Source: Serratia rubidaea (GTDB taxonomy: Bacteria > Pseudomonadota > Gammaproteobacteria > Enterobacterales > Enterobacteriaceae). Taken from it: 64,000 nucleotides of DNA. The notes below the pieces were generated by a model. The model ran no database searches. It was not told the DNA's origin and saw nothing but the letters and a program-made list of their open reading frames with translations. Below are positions 1 through 9,030 of the stretch, piece by piece (the first letter of the stretch is position 1; each line of letters opens with the position of its first letter). The translations under genes and the position numbers were made by a program. The DNA lies in NCBI GenBank assembly GCA_901472405.1, contig LR590463.1, forward strand, positions 1,364,001-1,428,000. The letters run 5' to 3'.

Positions 1-86
1 TGGTGCAGTCGGTGGGGAATGCGTCGCCGCCGGTCGTGCACTGAGGCACGGTGCGTTTTTGGCCCGAAAGTACCGTATTTGGTCAT
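1..86 (-). CDS. Possible 5' end of a leftward gene cut by the window edge
   Basis: An ATG on the minus strand at 86 is preceded by a good ribosome site (CAGGAG, about 8 nt upstream), which would divide the 70-bp gap with the next gene into divergent starts. The first residues would be MTKYGTFGPKTH. After that the ATG frame becomes arginine-rich, while the adjacent frame reads more like protein (QCTTGGDAFPTDCT), so a one-base frame error is possible. No family recognised. The alternative is a 3' end on the plus strand stopping at base 44. Confidence 0.25.
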   Translation of the reverse strand, partial: MTKYGTFGPKTHRASVHDRRRRIPHRLH

Positions 87-156
87 GCCGGATACTCCTG
101 TGCGGGCGCGAGGTAGGAAATAATCGCCTCCTCACTCACTCGTACAGGATATAACC

Positions 157-861
157 ATGAAAACGCTTTTCCCTGCCGCGTTGCTGGTCGCCATGATGGG
201 CAGCAGCACGATGGCGCAGGACACGCAGCCGGTCAATACGAAAACTATCCGCGCGCAGTCGGGCGCACAGCCCACCACGGCGCTCTCCGCCGGTAAAACC
301 GCGCTGATCGTGATCGATATTCAGAATGAGTATTATGCGGGCAAAGGATTCCGCGGCAAGATGGTGATTCCCGACGGCCGCGCGGTGCTGGAAAACAGCA
401 AAAAGCTGGTTGATTTTGCCCATAAGCACCGCATGCCGGTCTATTTTGTCCGCCACGTCGGGGCGAAAGGGGGACCGCTGTTTGCCGCAGGGTCGGTGTA
501 TGCCGAGTTTCATCGGGAGCTGCAGCCTACCGCGCAGGACGCGGTGATCGAGAAAGCGACGCCCAGCGCGTTTGTCGCTACCGACCTGGATGCTCAGCTG
601 AAAAAACAAGGCGTCACGACGCTGCTGGTTGCCGGCCTGATGACCCATATGTGCGTCTCCTCGACCGCGCGCGACGCGGTGCCGCTCGGCTATAGCGTGT
701 TGATCGCCGGGGACGCTACGGCAACCCGCGATCTGGACGACGGCGCCGGCGGTGTGGTGGATCACCGGGTGCTGCAGCGCGCCGCGCTGGCGGGCGTGGC
801 GGATGTGTTTGCTGAAATACACAGCACCCAGGATATTCTGTCGCTGCCGGTGAGCCGCTAG
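157..861 (+). CDS. Secreted isochorismatase-family cysteine hydrolase
   Basis: A 234-residue protein with a signal peptide (hydrophobic 4-19, likely cleavage after TMA at 18-20), so it acts in the periplasm. The rest is an isochorismatase fold with the usual triad: Asp54 in VIDIQNEY, Lys133 in IEKATPSAF and Cys166 in MTHMCVSSTARDA. Most members are cytoplasmic amidases or nicotinamidase-like enzymes, so export is unusual. The GlxA/AraC-type gene follows by 48 bp on the same strand and may regulate it, since such regulators often lie beside isochorismatase-fold genes. Substrate unknown. A second, cytoplasmic paralogue lies at 28959. Confidence 0.85.
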   Translation: MKTLFPAALLVAMMGSSTMAQDTQPVNTKTIRAQSGAQPTTALSAGKTALIVIDIQNEYYAGKGFRGKMVIPDGRAVLENSKKLVDFAHKHRMPVYFVRHVGAKGGPLFAAGSVYAEFHRELQPTAQDAVIEKATPSAFVATDLDAQLKKQGVTTLLVAGLMTHMCVSSTARDAVPLGYSVLIAGDATATRDLDDGAGGVVDHRVLQRAALAGVADVFAEIHSTQDILSLPVSR

Positions 862-871
862 CGACCCTGCT

Positions 872-889
872 GCCGCCCCGGCGGGCGGC
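872..889 (+). terminator. GC-rich hairpin after the hydrolase gene
   Basis: A perfect 7-bp stem GCCGCCC/GGGCGGC with a CGGC loop lies 10 bp after the stop codon. Only a weak T-rich stretch follows (CTCTTGTT), so it may attenuate rather than terminate. Confidence 0.4.
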
Positions 890-909
890 GCTCTTGTTAC
901 GAGGCGTGA

Positions 910-1863
910 GTGTGGATGAAAATCGGCATTGTGGCGTTTGACGGTATTATTCCTTTCCATCTTTCGGTGCCCTTTGCGGTGTTTGAAAAGGTGCGCGCCC
1001 CCGACGGCGCGGCGCGCTGTGAACTCACCCTCTGCACGGCCACGCCCGGCGAACTCACCACCAATGCCGGCTTCTCCATCGTGGTGAATCACGGGCTGGA
1101 GGCGCTGAGCCGAATGGAGATGGTGATCGTTCCGAGCTGGGACGACCCGGCCCGGCCGCCGGAGCCTGCATTATTGGATGCCCTGCGGGCGGCGCACGCC
1201 GCCGGCGCCAAAATCGTCGGCCTGTGTATGGGCGCGTTTGTGGTGGCCGCCGCGGGGCTGCTGTATCGCCGTCAGGCGACGACGCACTGGCGCTGGATGG
1301 CGGATTTTCAGCAGCGCTATCCCGACGTCAGGACGGATAAGGACGTGCTGTATATCGACGAGGATGACGTGGTGACCTCGGCGGGCACCGCCGCCAGCAT
1401 CGACTGCTGCCTGCATCTGGTAAGGAAAATCTGGGGGGCGGATACCGCGGCGCACGTGGCGCGTCAGCTGGTGGTGGTGCCGCACCGGCAGGGCGGGCAG
1501 TCGCAGTATGTGGCGCTGCCGGTACAGAACACGCGTCAGGGGGATAATTTTTCGCAGGCGCTGGAGTGGGTGACGGCGAACCTGCAGCAGACGCTGTCAC
1601 TGGATCGGGTCGCCGAGAAAGCCTGCATGAGCCGCCGCAGTTTTACCCGCCGCTTCCAGCAGACGACGGGCAACAGCTTTGCGCAGTGGCTGCTGAACCA
1701 GCGCCTGATCGCCGCCCAGCGCTTTTTGGAAAAAAGCGATCGCTCCATTGAATATATCGCCGAAACGGTGGGTTTCCCTTCCACCACCTCGCTGCGCCGC
1801 CATTTTCTCAAGCATCTCAACACCTCGCCGTCACGCTACCGGCGCGAGTTTCGCGGGCGCTGA
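910..1863 (+). CDS. GlxA-family regulator: DJ-1/PfpI domain plus AraC HTH
   Basis: A 317-residue regulator. Residues 3-180 form a DJ-1/PfpI domain with the nucleophile-elbow cysteine in KIVGLCMGAF (Cys106). Residues 210-315 form an AraC/XylS double helix-turn-helix (LSLDRVAEKACMSRRSFTRR, then IEYIAETVGFPSTTSLRRHF). This is the standard GlxA-type architecture, a transcription factor whose amidase-like domain is thought to sense a ligand. GTG at 910 and ATG at 916 are both possible starts. Its place just behind the secreted cysteine hydrolase suggests that gene as a target (inference). Confidence 0.9.
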   Translation: MWMKIGIVAFDGIIPFHLSVPFAVFEKVRAPDGAARCELTLCTATPGELTTNAGFSIVVNHGLEALSRMEMVIVPSWDDPARPPEPALLDALRAAHAAGAKIVGLCMGAFVVAAAGLLYRRQATTHWRWMADFQQRYPDVRTDKDVLYIDEDDVVTSAGTAASIDCCLHLVRKIWGADTAAHVARQLVVVPHRQGGQSQYVALPVQNTRQGDNFSQALEWVTANLQQTLSLDRVAEKACMSRRSFTRRFQQTTGNSFAQWLLNQRLIAAQRFLEKSDRSIEYIAETVGFPSTTSLRRHFLKHLNTSPSRYRREFRGR

Positions 1864-1878
1864 TTGTGCCCGCGGGCG

Positions 1879-2655
1879 TTATTTCACCGCGACGTCGATG
1901 TCGCCGAAATACTTCTGCGCCAGCTTATCGACCGTGCCCTGTTGCTGCACCTGTACGATCGCCGCATCCAGCCGCTGTTTCAGCGCGCTGTCCTGCTTGC
2001 GCAGCCCGAAGGCGATGCCGGAGCCGAAAATCTTCTCATCCTGCACCGCGTCGCCGACGAAGGTGAAGCCCTTGCCCTCCGGCCGGGAGAGGAAACCGCT
2101 CTGGCCGGCGGGCGCCATAATCAGCGTGGCGTCGAGCCGTCCGGCGCTCAGGTCGAGGTACACCTGATTCTGATCCTGATAGGCGACCACCTCGACGCCC
2201 TGCGGCGCCCAGTGCGCCTTGGCGTAGTTTTCCTGAATTGACCCCTGCAGCACGCCGACGCGCTTGCCGGCCAGCGCTTTGGCGTCGGGCGTCAGCCCGC
2301 CGTCGGCTTTGGCGATCAGCCGGTTGGGCACCTGATAAATCGCCCGGGTAAAGGCGATGGCCCGTTTCCGCTGTTCGGTGACGTTCATCGCCGAGTTAAT
2401 CGCGTCAAATTTGCGCGCCTGCAGCGCCGGGATCAGACTGTCGAACGAGGTTTCCACCCAGCTGCAGCGCAGTTTAGCGGCGGCGCAGACCGCGTTGCCG
2501 AGATCGATATCAAACCCCTCCAGCTCGCCGCTGGCGGATTTGGACTCGAACGGCGGGTACAGCGCCTCGACGCCGAAGCGCAGATCGGCGGCCTGGCTGA
2601 CGCCGGCGGCGAGCAGACAACCGGCGGCCAGCAGTGTTTTCAGTGTGGTGTGCAT
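1879..2655 (-). CDS. Periplasmic amino-acid ABC transporter substrate-binding protein (SBP_bac_3)
   Basis: A 258-residue protein starting MHTTLKTLLAAG with a cleavable signal peptide ending SQAAD. It has family-3 solute-binding features (RFGVEALYPPFESK, then LEGFDIDLGNAVC), as in the HisJ/ArgT/ArtJ group that binds polar amino acids. No cognate permease or ATPase gene is adjacent, so it must share a transporter encoded elsewhere. It lies 28 bp downstream of the aminotransferase gene and is probably co-transcribed with it, which suggests a ligand that is also the aminotransferase substrate (inference). Confidence 0.88.
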   Translation of the reverse strand: MHTTLKTLLAAGCLLAAGVSQAADLRFGVEALYPPFESKSASGELEGFDIDLGNAVCAAAKLRCSWVETSFDSLIPALQARKFDAINSAMNVTEQRKRAIAFTRAIYQVPNRLIAKADGGLTPDAKALAGKRVGVLQGSIQENYAKAHWAPQGVEVVAYQDQNQVYLDLSAGRLDATLIMAPAGQSGFLSRPEGKGFTFVGDAVQDEKIFGSGIAFGLRKQDSALKQRLDAAIVQVQQQGTVDKLAQKYFGDIDVAVK

Positions 2656-2683
2656 CGCGGTTTCCTCAGTGGCGTACGGTCGG

Positions 2684-3838
2684 TTATACGGTCTGCAGAC
2701 GGCGCGCGCCTTCGCGCAGCGTCTGGTCATCTTTGGCGAAGCTCAGGCGAATAATGCCGGTATCGCTGCCGTCGCTGTAAAACGCCGACAGCGGAATAGT
2801 GGCGACCTGCGCCTCGCGGATCAGCCGCACGGCGAAGTCGTTGTCGCTCTCCTGGCTGAAGGTGCTAAAGCGCGCCAGCATAAAGAAGCTGCCGGCGCTC
2901 GGCAGCAGCTCAAAGCGTGACCCCTGCAGCGCCGCGGCCAGCAGATCGCGCTTTTGCTGGTAGAAGGCGGCCAGCCCGAGATAGCTCTGCGCATCGGCCA
3001 GCGCCGCGGCGAAGGCGTACTGCATCGGCGTATCGGCGGAGAACACCAGAAACTGATGCACCTTGCGGATCTCCGACGTCAGCGCCGCCGGCGCCAGGCA
3101 GTAGCCGATGCGCCAGCCGGTAACGTGATAGGTTTTGCCGAACGACGAGACGATCACGCTGCGCTCCGCCAGCTGTGGATGGCGCGCCATACTGTGATGC
3201 GCGGCGCCGTCGAACACCACGTGCTCATACACCTCGTCCGACAGGATCACGATGTCGGTATTGCGCGTCAGCGCGCTCAGGCGCGCGATGTCCTGCTCGT
3301 CGAGCAGCGCGCCGGTCGGGTTATGCGGGCTGTTGATGATGATCATCCGCGTGTTGCCGTTGATGGCGGCGGCCACCTCATCCCAGTCAATGCGCAGATC
3401 CTGCAACGACAGCCGGACAGGCACCGGCCGCGCGCCCTGCAGCCGCACGATGGGGGCATAGCTGTCGAACGCCGGTTCGAAATAGATCACCTCGTCGCCG
3501 CGCTGCACCAGCGCGCTGATGGCGGCGTACAGGCCTTCGCTGGCGCTGGCCAGCACGGTGATCTCCGTCTCGGCGTCATAGCGTGCGCCGTACAGGCGCT
3601 GCGTTTTTTCCGCCAGCGCGTGGCGCAGGGCGGACACGCCGCTCATCGGTGCATACTGGTTATGACCGGCGCGCATGGCTTGCTCGGCGTCGTTAATCAG
3701 CTGCGGCGCGCAGCCGAAGTTGGGGGCGCCCTGCGCCAGATTCAGCGCCTGATGTTCGGCGCTCAGCTGGCCGATCACGGTAAAAATGGTGGTGCCGACG
3801 TCCGGCAGTTTGGAACGGGGTGAACAGGCGCTCTGCAT
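2684..3838 (-). CDS. ybdL: PLP-dependent methionine-type aminotransferase (YbdL-like)
   Basis: A 384-residue fold-type I aminotransferase. It matches the YbdL group in the N-terminal SKLPDVGTTIFTVIG, in Asn173 of SPHNPTG, in Asp201/Tyr204 of LSDEVYEHVVF and in the Schiff-base Lys235 of SSFGKTYHVTGWRIGYC. YbdL prefers methionine, histidine and phenylalanine and is linked to methionine salvage. The start at MQSACS is preferred over an upstream TTG because it has GGAG at good spacing and matches the family N-terminus. It is divergent from a LysR gene (3951), the likely regulator, and precedes a binding-protein gene. Confidence 0.85.
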   Translation of the reverse strand: MQSACSPRSKLPDVGTTIFTVIGQLSAEHQALNLAQGAPNFGCAPQLINDAEQAMRAGHNQYAPMSGVSALRHALAEKTQRLYGARYDAETEITVLASASEGLYAAISALVQRGDEVIYFEPAFDSYAPIVRLQGARPVPVRLSLQDLRIDWDEVAAAINGNTRMIIINSPHNPTGALLDEQDIARLSALTRNTDIVILSDEVYEHVVFDGAAHHSMARHPQLAERSVIVSSFGKTYHVTGWRIGYCLAPAALTSEIRKVHQFLVFSADTPMQYAFAAALADAQSYLGLAAFYQQKRDLLAAALQGSRFELLPSAGSFFMLARFSTFSQESDNDFAVRLIREAQVATIPLSAFYSDGSDTGIIRLSFAKDDQTLREGARRLQTV

Positions 3839-3950
3839 GGCGGCTCCGGGCAGCGAGTAGGTTGAGTGATTAAGCAACAGCCGTTATGGCGCGACAAGAG
3901 AAACTTTGTCATGCTAGCCATGCGTTTCGCTCATGGCTGGAGAGACCCGG

Positions 3951-4871
3951 ATGCCCACGACGTTACCTTCGCTCGACGTGTTGAAAACCTTTGTTGCGGT
4001 GGCGCAACGGCTGAACTTTACCCATGCCGCGCAGGCGCTGCACCTGACGCAGGGGGCGGTGAGCCGGCAGATCCTCGGTCTGGAGCGGCAGCTTGGCTAC
4101 CCGCTGTTCAGCCGCCATGCGCGCGGGCTGGCGCTGACGCCGCAGGGCGCGCAGCTGCTTGGGCCGGTGCGTCAGGCGCTGGGACAGCTGGCCGAGGCCG
4201 TCGCCCGCGTCGGCGCCCAGCCCGGCACGCTGCGCATCAAATGCCCGACCTGCGCCATGCGCTGGCTGTTGCCCAGAATTATTCGTCTGCAGAATGAGCG
4301 GCCGGAACTGCATATCGAACTGACCGCTTCGGTATCGCACCGGCTGGACTTTGCCGGCGAGCAGTTTGACGCGGCGGTCACCTTCGGCGCGCCGCCGGGC
4401 AAACGGCTGACGGCGCACCCGCTGTTTGACGAGGTGCTGACGCCGGTCTGTACGCCGGGCTATCTCTCCGCAACGCCGCGGCTGGAGGAGCTGGCGGAGA
4501 AAACCCTGCTGCACCCGACGCGCGACCGGCGCGACTGGCTGCGCTGGCTGAAGGCGGCCGGCGGCGCGGCGCTGCCCTCGCGCAAGTCGCAGCATTTCGA
4601 CACGCTGGATCTGGCGATGAGCGCGGCATTGCAGGGGCTGGGCATTGCGATCGGCGACCTGTGCCTGCTGGAGGAAGATATTCAGGCGCGGCGCATCGTG
4701 ACGCCGTTTGCGCTGAGCGTCGCCAGCGGCGCCGGCTATTATTTGGTCTATCCTGAACGTACGCCGCCGCCGGACGGGCTGGCCCTGCTGACGGATTTTC
4801 TGACGCAGGAAGCAGCGCACAGCCGCGCCCGGCTGGCGCGCTATCTGGCGGCGACGGCTAACAGCTTGTAA
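3951..4871 (+). CDS. LysR-family regulator, GcvA-like
   Basis: A LysR protein of 306 residues from the ATG at 3951 (an in-frame ATG at 3933 adds six residues). The N-terminal winged helix (LDVLKTFVAVAQRLNFTHAAQALHLTQGAVSRQI) is followed by a type-2 periplasmic-binding-like effector domain starting near TLRIKCPTCAMRWLLPRI, as in GcvA-type regulators. It is divergent from the aminotransferase/binding-protein pair across about 110 bp, the usual LysR arrangement, so those genes are the likely targets. The effector cannot be told from sequence. Confidence 0.88.
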   Translation: MPTTLPSLDVLKTFVAVAQRLNFTHAAQALHLTQGAVSRQILGLERQLGYPLFSRHARGLALTPQGAQLLGPVRQALGQLAEAVARVGAQPGTLRIKCPTCAMRWLLPRIIRLQNERPELHIELTASVSHRLDFAGEQFDAAVTFGAPPGKRLTAHPLFDEVLTPVCTPGYLSATPRLEELAEKTLLHPTRDRRDWLRWLKAAGGAALPSRKSQHFDTLDLAMSAALQGLGIAIGDLCLLEEDIQARRIVTPFALSVASGAGYYLVYPERTPPPDGLALLTDFLTQEAAHSRARLARYLAATANSL

Positions 4872-4897
4872 CCATAACGGTTTCAACGGGGAAAAAG

Positions 4898-4953
4898 AGT
4901 GTGGCACACTCCCTGATACCTGTTTACTTTCCCGCCGGGTTCCGCGGCGGGAA
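4898..4953 (+). promoter_or_regulatory. Leader region of bglX: 13-bp palindrome and hairpin
   Basis: The 100-bp gap before bglX holds a perfect palindrome AGTGTGGCACACT (4898-4910, odd centre), which looks like a regulator site. A 9-bp hairpin TTCCCGCCG/CGGCGGGAA (4929-4953) follows, and could be the end of the LysR transcript or a leader structure of bglX. No regulator can be named. Confidence 0.35.
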
Positions 4954-4971
4954 CCTGCCTGAGATAACAAT

Positions 4972-7269
4972 ATGAAATGGCTTTGTGCAGTGGGTTTGGT
5001 GTCCGGCCTGGCGGTCAGTCCGGTTTTTGCGCAGGAAAGCGGCGCAACGCAAGGAATTAATGTTCAGCAGCGCGATGCGTTCGTCAGCAAGCTGATGAAG
5101 CAGATGACGCTGGAAGAGAAAATCGGCCAGCTGCGCTTAATCAGCGTCGGGCCGGATAATCCGAAAGAGGCGATCCGCGAAGGCATCCGCAAGGGGCAGA
5201 TCGGTGCAATCTTCAACACCGTCACCCGGCCGGATATCCGCGTGATGCAGGACCAGGCGATGCAGCTCAGTCGCCTGAAGATCCCGCTGTTTTTCGCCTA
5301 TGACGTGGTGCACGGCCAGCGCACGGTATTCCCCATCAGCCTGGGGCTGGCCGCCAGTTTCGATCTGGAGGCCATCGCGCTCAGCGGCCGGGTCTCCGCC
5401 CAGGAGGCCAGCGACGACGGCCTGAATATGACCTTCTCGCCGATGGTTGATATCACCCGCGACCCGCGCTGGGGACGGGTATCGGAAGGCTTCGGCGAGG
5501 ACACCTGGCTGGTGTCGAAAATTGCCAAAGTGATGGTGGACGCCTACCAGAACGGCGATCCGGCCAAACCCGGCTCGGTGATGGCCAGCGTGAAGCACTT
5601 TGCGCTGTACGGCGCGACCGAAGGCGGACGCGACTACAACACCGTGGATATGAGCCCGCTGCGCATGCAGCAGGACTACCTGCCGCCGTACAGGGCGGCG
5701 GTGGACGCCGGCAGCGGCGGGGTGATGGTGTCGCTGAATTCGATTAACGGTATTCCCGCCACCGCCAATCCCTGGCTGCTGAAGGATCTGCTGCGCAACC
5801 AGTGGGGCTTTGGCGGCATCACCATCAGCGACCACGGCGCGATTAAGGAGCTGATCAAGCACGGCGTGGCGCAGGACCCGCGTGACGCGGTGCGGCTGGC
5901 GATCACCTCCGGCGTAGATATGAGCATGAGCGATGAATATTACGACAAATATCTGCCGGGGCTGGTGAAAGAAGGGCTGGTGTCGGAGAGCGATATTGAC
6001 CGCGCCTGCCGCGACGTGCTGAACACCAAATATGCGATGGGGCTGTTCAAGGATCCGTACGTACACCTTGGCCCGGCGGGTTCCGACCCGCAGGACACCA
6101 ACGCCGAAAGCCGTCTGCACCGCGCCGAGGCGCGCGACGTGGCGCGCCGCACCCAGGTGCTGCTGAAAAACGATAACCAGACGCTGCCGCTGCGCAAGCA
6201 GGGCACCATTGCGCTGGTGGGGCCGATGGCCGACAGTCAGCGCGATATGATGGGCAGCTGGTCGGCCGCCGGCGTCAGCAAACAGTCGGTGACCCTGCTG
6301 CAGGGGATGAGAAACGCGGTGGGCGACAAGGCGAAAATCATCTACGCCAAAGGGGCCAACATCACGCAGGATAAGAGCATCATTGATTATCTGAACCTGT
6401 ACGAGCCGGCGGTGGTGTTTGACCCGCGGCCGCCGCAGCAGATGATTGACGAAGCGGTCAGCGCCGCCAAACAGGCGGACGTGGTGGTGGCGGTGGTCGG
6501 CGAATCGCAGGGCATGGCGCACGAGGCGTCGAGCCGCGCCGATATCACCATTCCGCAGAGCCAGCGCGACCTGATCAAGGCGCTGAAGGCCACCGGTAAG
6601 CCGCTGGTGCTGGTGCTGATGAACGGCCGGCCGCTGGCGCTGGAGTGGGAAAGCCAACAGGCGGATGCGATGCTGGAAACCTGGTTCAGCGGCACCGAAG
6701 GCGGCAATGCGGTGGCGGACGTGCTGTTCGGCGACTACAACCCGTCGGGCAAGCTGCCGATGACCTTCCCGCGCTCCGTGGGCCAGATCCCGATGTACTA
6801 CAACCATCTGAACACCGGGCGGCCGTTTAACAAGGAGAATCCGGGCAAGTACACCTCGCGCTACTTCGACTCGCCCAATGGCCCGCTGTATCCGTTCGGC
6901 TACGGCCTGAGCTACAGCCGCTTCACGCTGTCGGACTTCACGCTGTCCAGCCCGACCATGGCGCGCAACGGCAAAATCACCGCCAGCGTGACGCTGAAAA
7001 ACAACGGTAACTACGACGGCGCTACCGTGGTGCAGCTGTATCTGCAGGATGAAACCGCGTCGGTCAGCCGGCCGGTGAAAGAGCTGCGCAACTTCCGCAA
7101 AGTGACGCTGAAGGCGGGCCAGGCGACCACGGTCGAGATGCCGATCGATGAAAACGATCTGAAGTTCTACAACGCCAGCCTGAAGTGGGGCGCGGAACCG
7201 GGCAAATTCAACGCGTTTGTCGGTCTGGATTCCGCCCAGACGCTGCAGCAGAGCTTCACGCTGAAGTAA
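4972..7269 (+). CDS. bglX: Periplasmic beta-glucosidase BglX (GH3)
   Basis: A 765-residue protein, the usual BglX length, with a signal peptide (cleavage near VFA-QE, residue 20). GH3 N-terminal domain about 40-370 with the nucleophile Asp287 in GGITISDHG, at the same number as in E. coli BglX. GH3 C-terminal domain about 390-640 carrying the likely acid/base Glu in GMAHEASSRAD, and a fibronectin III-like domain about 670-755. It hydrolyses beta-linked glucosides in the periplasm. It is a single-gene unit; the LysR gene upstream shares its direction but seems functionally unrelated. Confidence 0.97.
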   Translation: MKWLCAVGLVSGLAVSPVFAQESGATQGINVQQRDAFVSKLMKQMTLEEKIGQLRLISVGPDNPKEAIREGIRKGQIGAIFNTVTRPDIRVMQDQAMQLSRLKIPLFFAYDVVHGQRTVFPISLGLAASFDLEAIALSGRVSAQEASDDGLNMTFSPMVDITRDPRWGRVSEGFGEDTWLVSKIAKVMVDAYQNGDPAKPGSVMASVKHFALYGATEGGRDYNTVDMSPLRMQQDYLPPYRAAVDAGSGGVMVSLNSINGIPATANPWLLKDLLRNQWGFGGITISDHGAIKELIKHGVAQDPRDAVRLAITSGVDMSMSDEYYDKYLPGLVKEGLVSESDIDRACRDVLNTKYAMGLFKDPYVHLGPAGSDPQDTNAESRLHRAEARDVARRTQVLLKNDNQTLPLRKQGTIALVGPMADSQRDMMGSWSAAGVSKQSVTLLQGMRNAVGDKAKIIYAKGANITQDKSIIDYLNLYEPAVVFDPRPPQQMIDEAVSAAKQADVVVAVVGESQGMAHEASSRADITIPQSQRDLIKALKATGKPLVLVLMNGRPLALEWESQQADAMLETWFSGTEGGNAVADVLFGDYNPSGKLPMTFPRSVGQIPMYYNHLNTGRPFNKENPGKYTSRYFDSPNGPLYPFGYGLSYSRFTLSDFTLSSPTMARNGKITASVTLKNNGNYDGATVVQLYLQDETASVSRPVKELRNFRKVTLKAGQATTVEMPIDENDLKFYNASLKWGAEPGKFNAFVGLDSAQTLQQSFTLK

Positions 7270-7275
7270 ACGCCG

Positions 7276-7300
7276 ACGCCGGGCCGCAACGGCCCGGCGT
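7276..7300 (+). terminator. Perfect hairpin downstream of bglX
   Basis: An 11-bp perfect inverted repeat (ACGCCGGGCCG arm) with a CAA loop lies just after the bglX stop codon. No T-run follows, so it is a GC-only hairpin, probably an mRNA 3' end or a bidirectional barrier to the converging tautomerase gene. Confidence 0.55.
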
Positions 7301-7347
7301 GATTCCGCTTATCCTGCCGCGCAAGGAACGTCCCTGCGTCTTACCGT

Positions 7348-7737
7348 TTAGCGCCCCTGCGGGGCATAGATCTCGCCGTTGCTGAAGCTCCAGTCATCCG
7401 GCTGATTGTTTTGCACGATCACCATCACATCGTCCGGATTGATGGACAGCTCCTGCTGCAGCCGTTCGCTCAGCGCCCGGTAGAAGTTCTGTTTCTGCGT
7501 ACGCGTACGGGGCTTGCCGGCGATAATCTGAAACAGCATAAAATCGTCGCTGCGTGCGCCGCTCAGGTAATGGCGGGAGAACACACGCTGATTGGCGGGC
7601 AGCGTCTCAATAACCTGGAAGCGATCGTCCGGCGGCACGGCGAACTCTTCGGTCAGGCAGCGGTGCAGAATGTCGGAAAGCCGCGCCAGCTGCGCATCGC
7701 TGTAGCCCTGGCGCAGCGTGATACGGGTAAAAGGCAT
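7348..7737 (-). CDS. Tautomerase-family protein
   Basis: A 129-residue protein of the 4-oxalocrotonate tautomerase superfamily, long (two-repeat, YusQ-like) form, with Pro2 directly after the initiator Met (MPFTRITLRQG), the family's catalytic base. The second half (DDVMVIVQNNQPDDWSFSNG) repeats the beta-alpha-beta unit. Its start overlaps the stop of the upstream CMD gene (TGATG), so the two are translationally coupled. The pair sits opposite a LysR gene and may handle a small carbonyl or aromatic breakdown product (inference). Confidence 0.85.
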   Translation of the reverse strand: MPFTRITLRQGYSDAQLARLSDILHRCLTEEFAVPPDDRFQVIETLPANQRVFSRHYLSGARSDDFMLFQIIAGKPRTRTQKQNFYRALSERLQQELSINPDDVMVIVQNNQPDDWSFSNGEIYAPQGR

Positions 7738-8045
7738 CAGATTTCCTCCTCATCCAGGCAGCCGAACGCGGAGACCGCGGCGGGCCAGCCGGCGTAAAAC
7801 GCCAGATGGGTAAACACCTCGGCGATTTCCTGACGGGTCAGGCCGTTTTGCCGGCCGAAGCTGATGTGCCACGGCAGCTGCTGCACGCGTCCCAGCGCCG
7901 TTAGCGCAGCCAGCGTGACCAGACTGCGTTCGCGCGGCGTAAGTTCCTTGCGCCGCCATATATCATCAAACAACACCTCTTTGCTCAGTTCAGCCAGTTT
8001 GGGGGCAAGTCTGGCAAGGGTTTCACGATCGGGGGATATCGTCAT
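7737..8045 (-). CDS. Carboxymuconolactone decarboxylase-family protein
   Basis: A 102-residue AhpD-like/CMD fold protein starting MTISPDRETLARLAP. It has the typical helix motif LTPRERSLVTLAALTALGRVQQLPWHISFGRQNGLTRQEIAEVFTHLAFYAGWPAA split over two helices. The CXXC of the AhpD peroxidase group is absent, which favours a decarboxylase-like or unknown role. First gene of a two-gene operon with the tautomerase. An upstream in-frame start at 8087 would extend into the regulatory gap and is less likely. Confidence 0.85.
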   Translation of the reverse strand: MTISPDRETLARLAPKLAELSKEVLFDDIWRRKELTPRERSLVTLAALTALGRVQQLPWHISFGRQNGLTRQEIAEVFTHLAFYAGWPAAVSAFGCLDEEEI

Positions 8046-8145
8046 GGCGTACTCTCCGGATTGACAGTAAGCGCATTCTGACGCCATAGTTTTATCCCGA
8101 AAATCAAATTATACAGAACCCACCATCCCGTATTTCAGGATAGTT

Positions 8146-9030
8146 ATGGAAAAACGTACTCAAGCACTCGATCTTGACGCACTGCGTAGTTTTGTCGTCG
8201 GCATCGAGTCCGGCAGCTTTGCGCTGGCGGCGAAGCGTCTGTGCCGTTCCACCTCCGCCGTCAGCGCCCAGTTGAAAAAGTTGGAGATGCAGTGCGGCGT
8301 TGCCCTGGTGGTGAAAAATGGCCGTCATTTGGCGCTGACCCAGCACGGCGAAATAGTGCTGGGTTACGCCCGGCGGATGCTGGCGCTCAATGATGAGGCG
8401 CAGCGCGCGCTGCAGGGCGAATTGCTGCAGGGGGAAATCCGCATCGGCATGCAGGAAGACTTTGGCGAATCGCTGATGCCGGGAATGCTCGGGCAGCTGA
8501 AACGCCATCATCCGGGGCTGCGCATCAGCGCGCGGATAGATCGCAATCACGCGTTGTTGAGCGGGCTGGCGGAAAAAACGCTGGATATGGCGCTGATGTG
8601 GCAGCCGGATACGCCCCTGCAGGACGGTCGGCTACTTGGCCGCTGCCAGCTGGAGTGGGTTTACCACCGTGAGCTGGATATTGACGCGCTATTGGCGCAG
8701 GGCGAACCGCTGCCGCTGGTGATGTTTGCCAGCCCTTGTCTGATGCGCGCCCGCGCTACCGCCTGTCTGGACCGGGCAGGGATCCCGTGGCGCGTGATGT
8801 TTGTCAGCCACAGCCTGAGCGGAATCTGGGCAGCGGTGCAGGCGGGGCTTGGCATCACCGTACGTACGCGCATCGGCATGCCGGATAATCTGCGTATTGC
8901 CGGTGGTCAGCTGCCGTCGCCGGGGAATTTGGGGATAGTGCTGGGCCAGACGCCGGCGGACGGAGAGGCGGGGACGGTACGGACACTCGTGGCGCGCCTG
9001 ATGGAGGAGGCGCTGGCGGATATCCGCTGA
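8146..9030 (+). CDS. LysR-family regulator
   Basis: A 294-residue LysR protein with N-terminal winged helix (LDLDALRSFVVGIESGSFALAAKRLCRSTSAVSAQLKKLE) and a substrate-binding domain from about residue 92 (GEIRIGMQEDFGESLMPGML). It is divergent from the CMD/tautomerase pair across 100 bp and is the probable regulator of that pair and of itself. The inducer is unknown. Confidence 0.9.
   Translation: MEKRTQALDLDALRSFVVGIESGSFALAAKRLCRSTSAVSAQLKKLEMQCGVALVVKNGRHLALTQHGEIVLGYARRMLALNDEAQRALQGELLQGEIRIGMQEDFGESLMPGMLGQLKRHHPGLRISARIDRNHALLSGLAEKTLDMALMWQPDTPLQDGRLLGRCQLEWVYHRELDIDALLAQGEPLPLVMFASPCLMRARATACLDRAGIPWRVMFVSHSLSGIWAAVQAGLGITVRTRIGMPDNLRIAGGQLPSPGNLGIVLGQTPADGEAGTVRTLVARLMEEALADIR

Noticed and set aside
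5137..6807. A 556-codon open frame on the strand opposite bglX
   Set aside because: It mirrors the whole bglX gene, has Arg/His-rich composition and no family motif. Long antisense frames are expected in GC-rich codon use.
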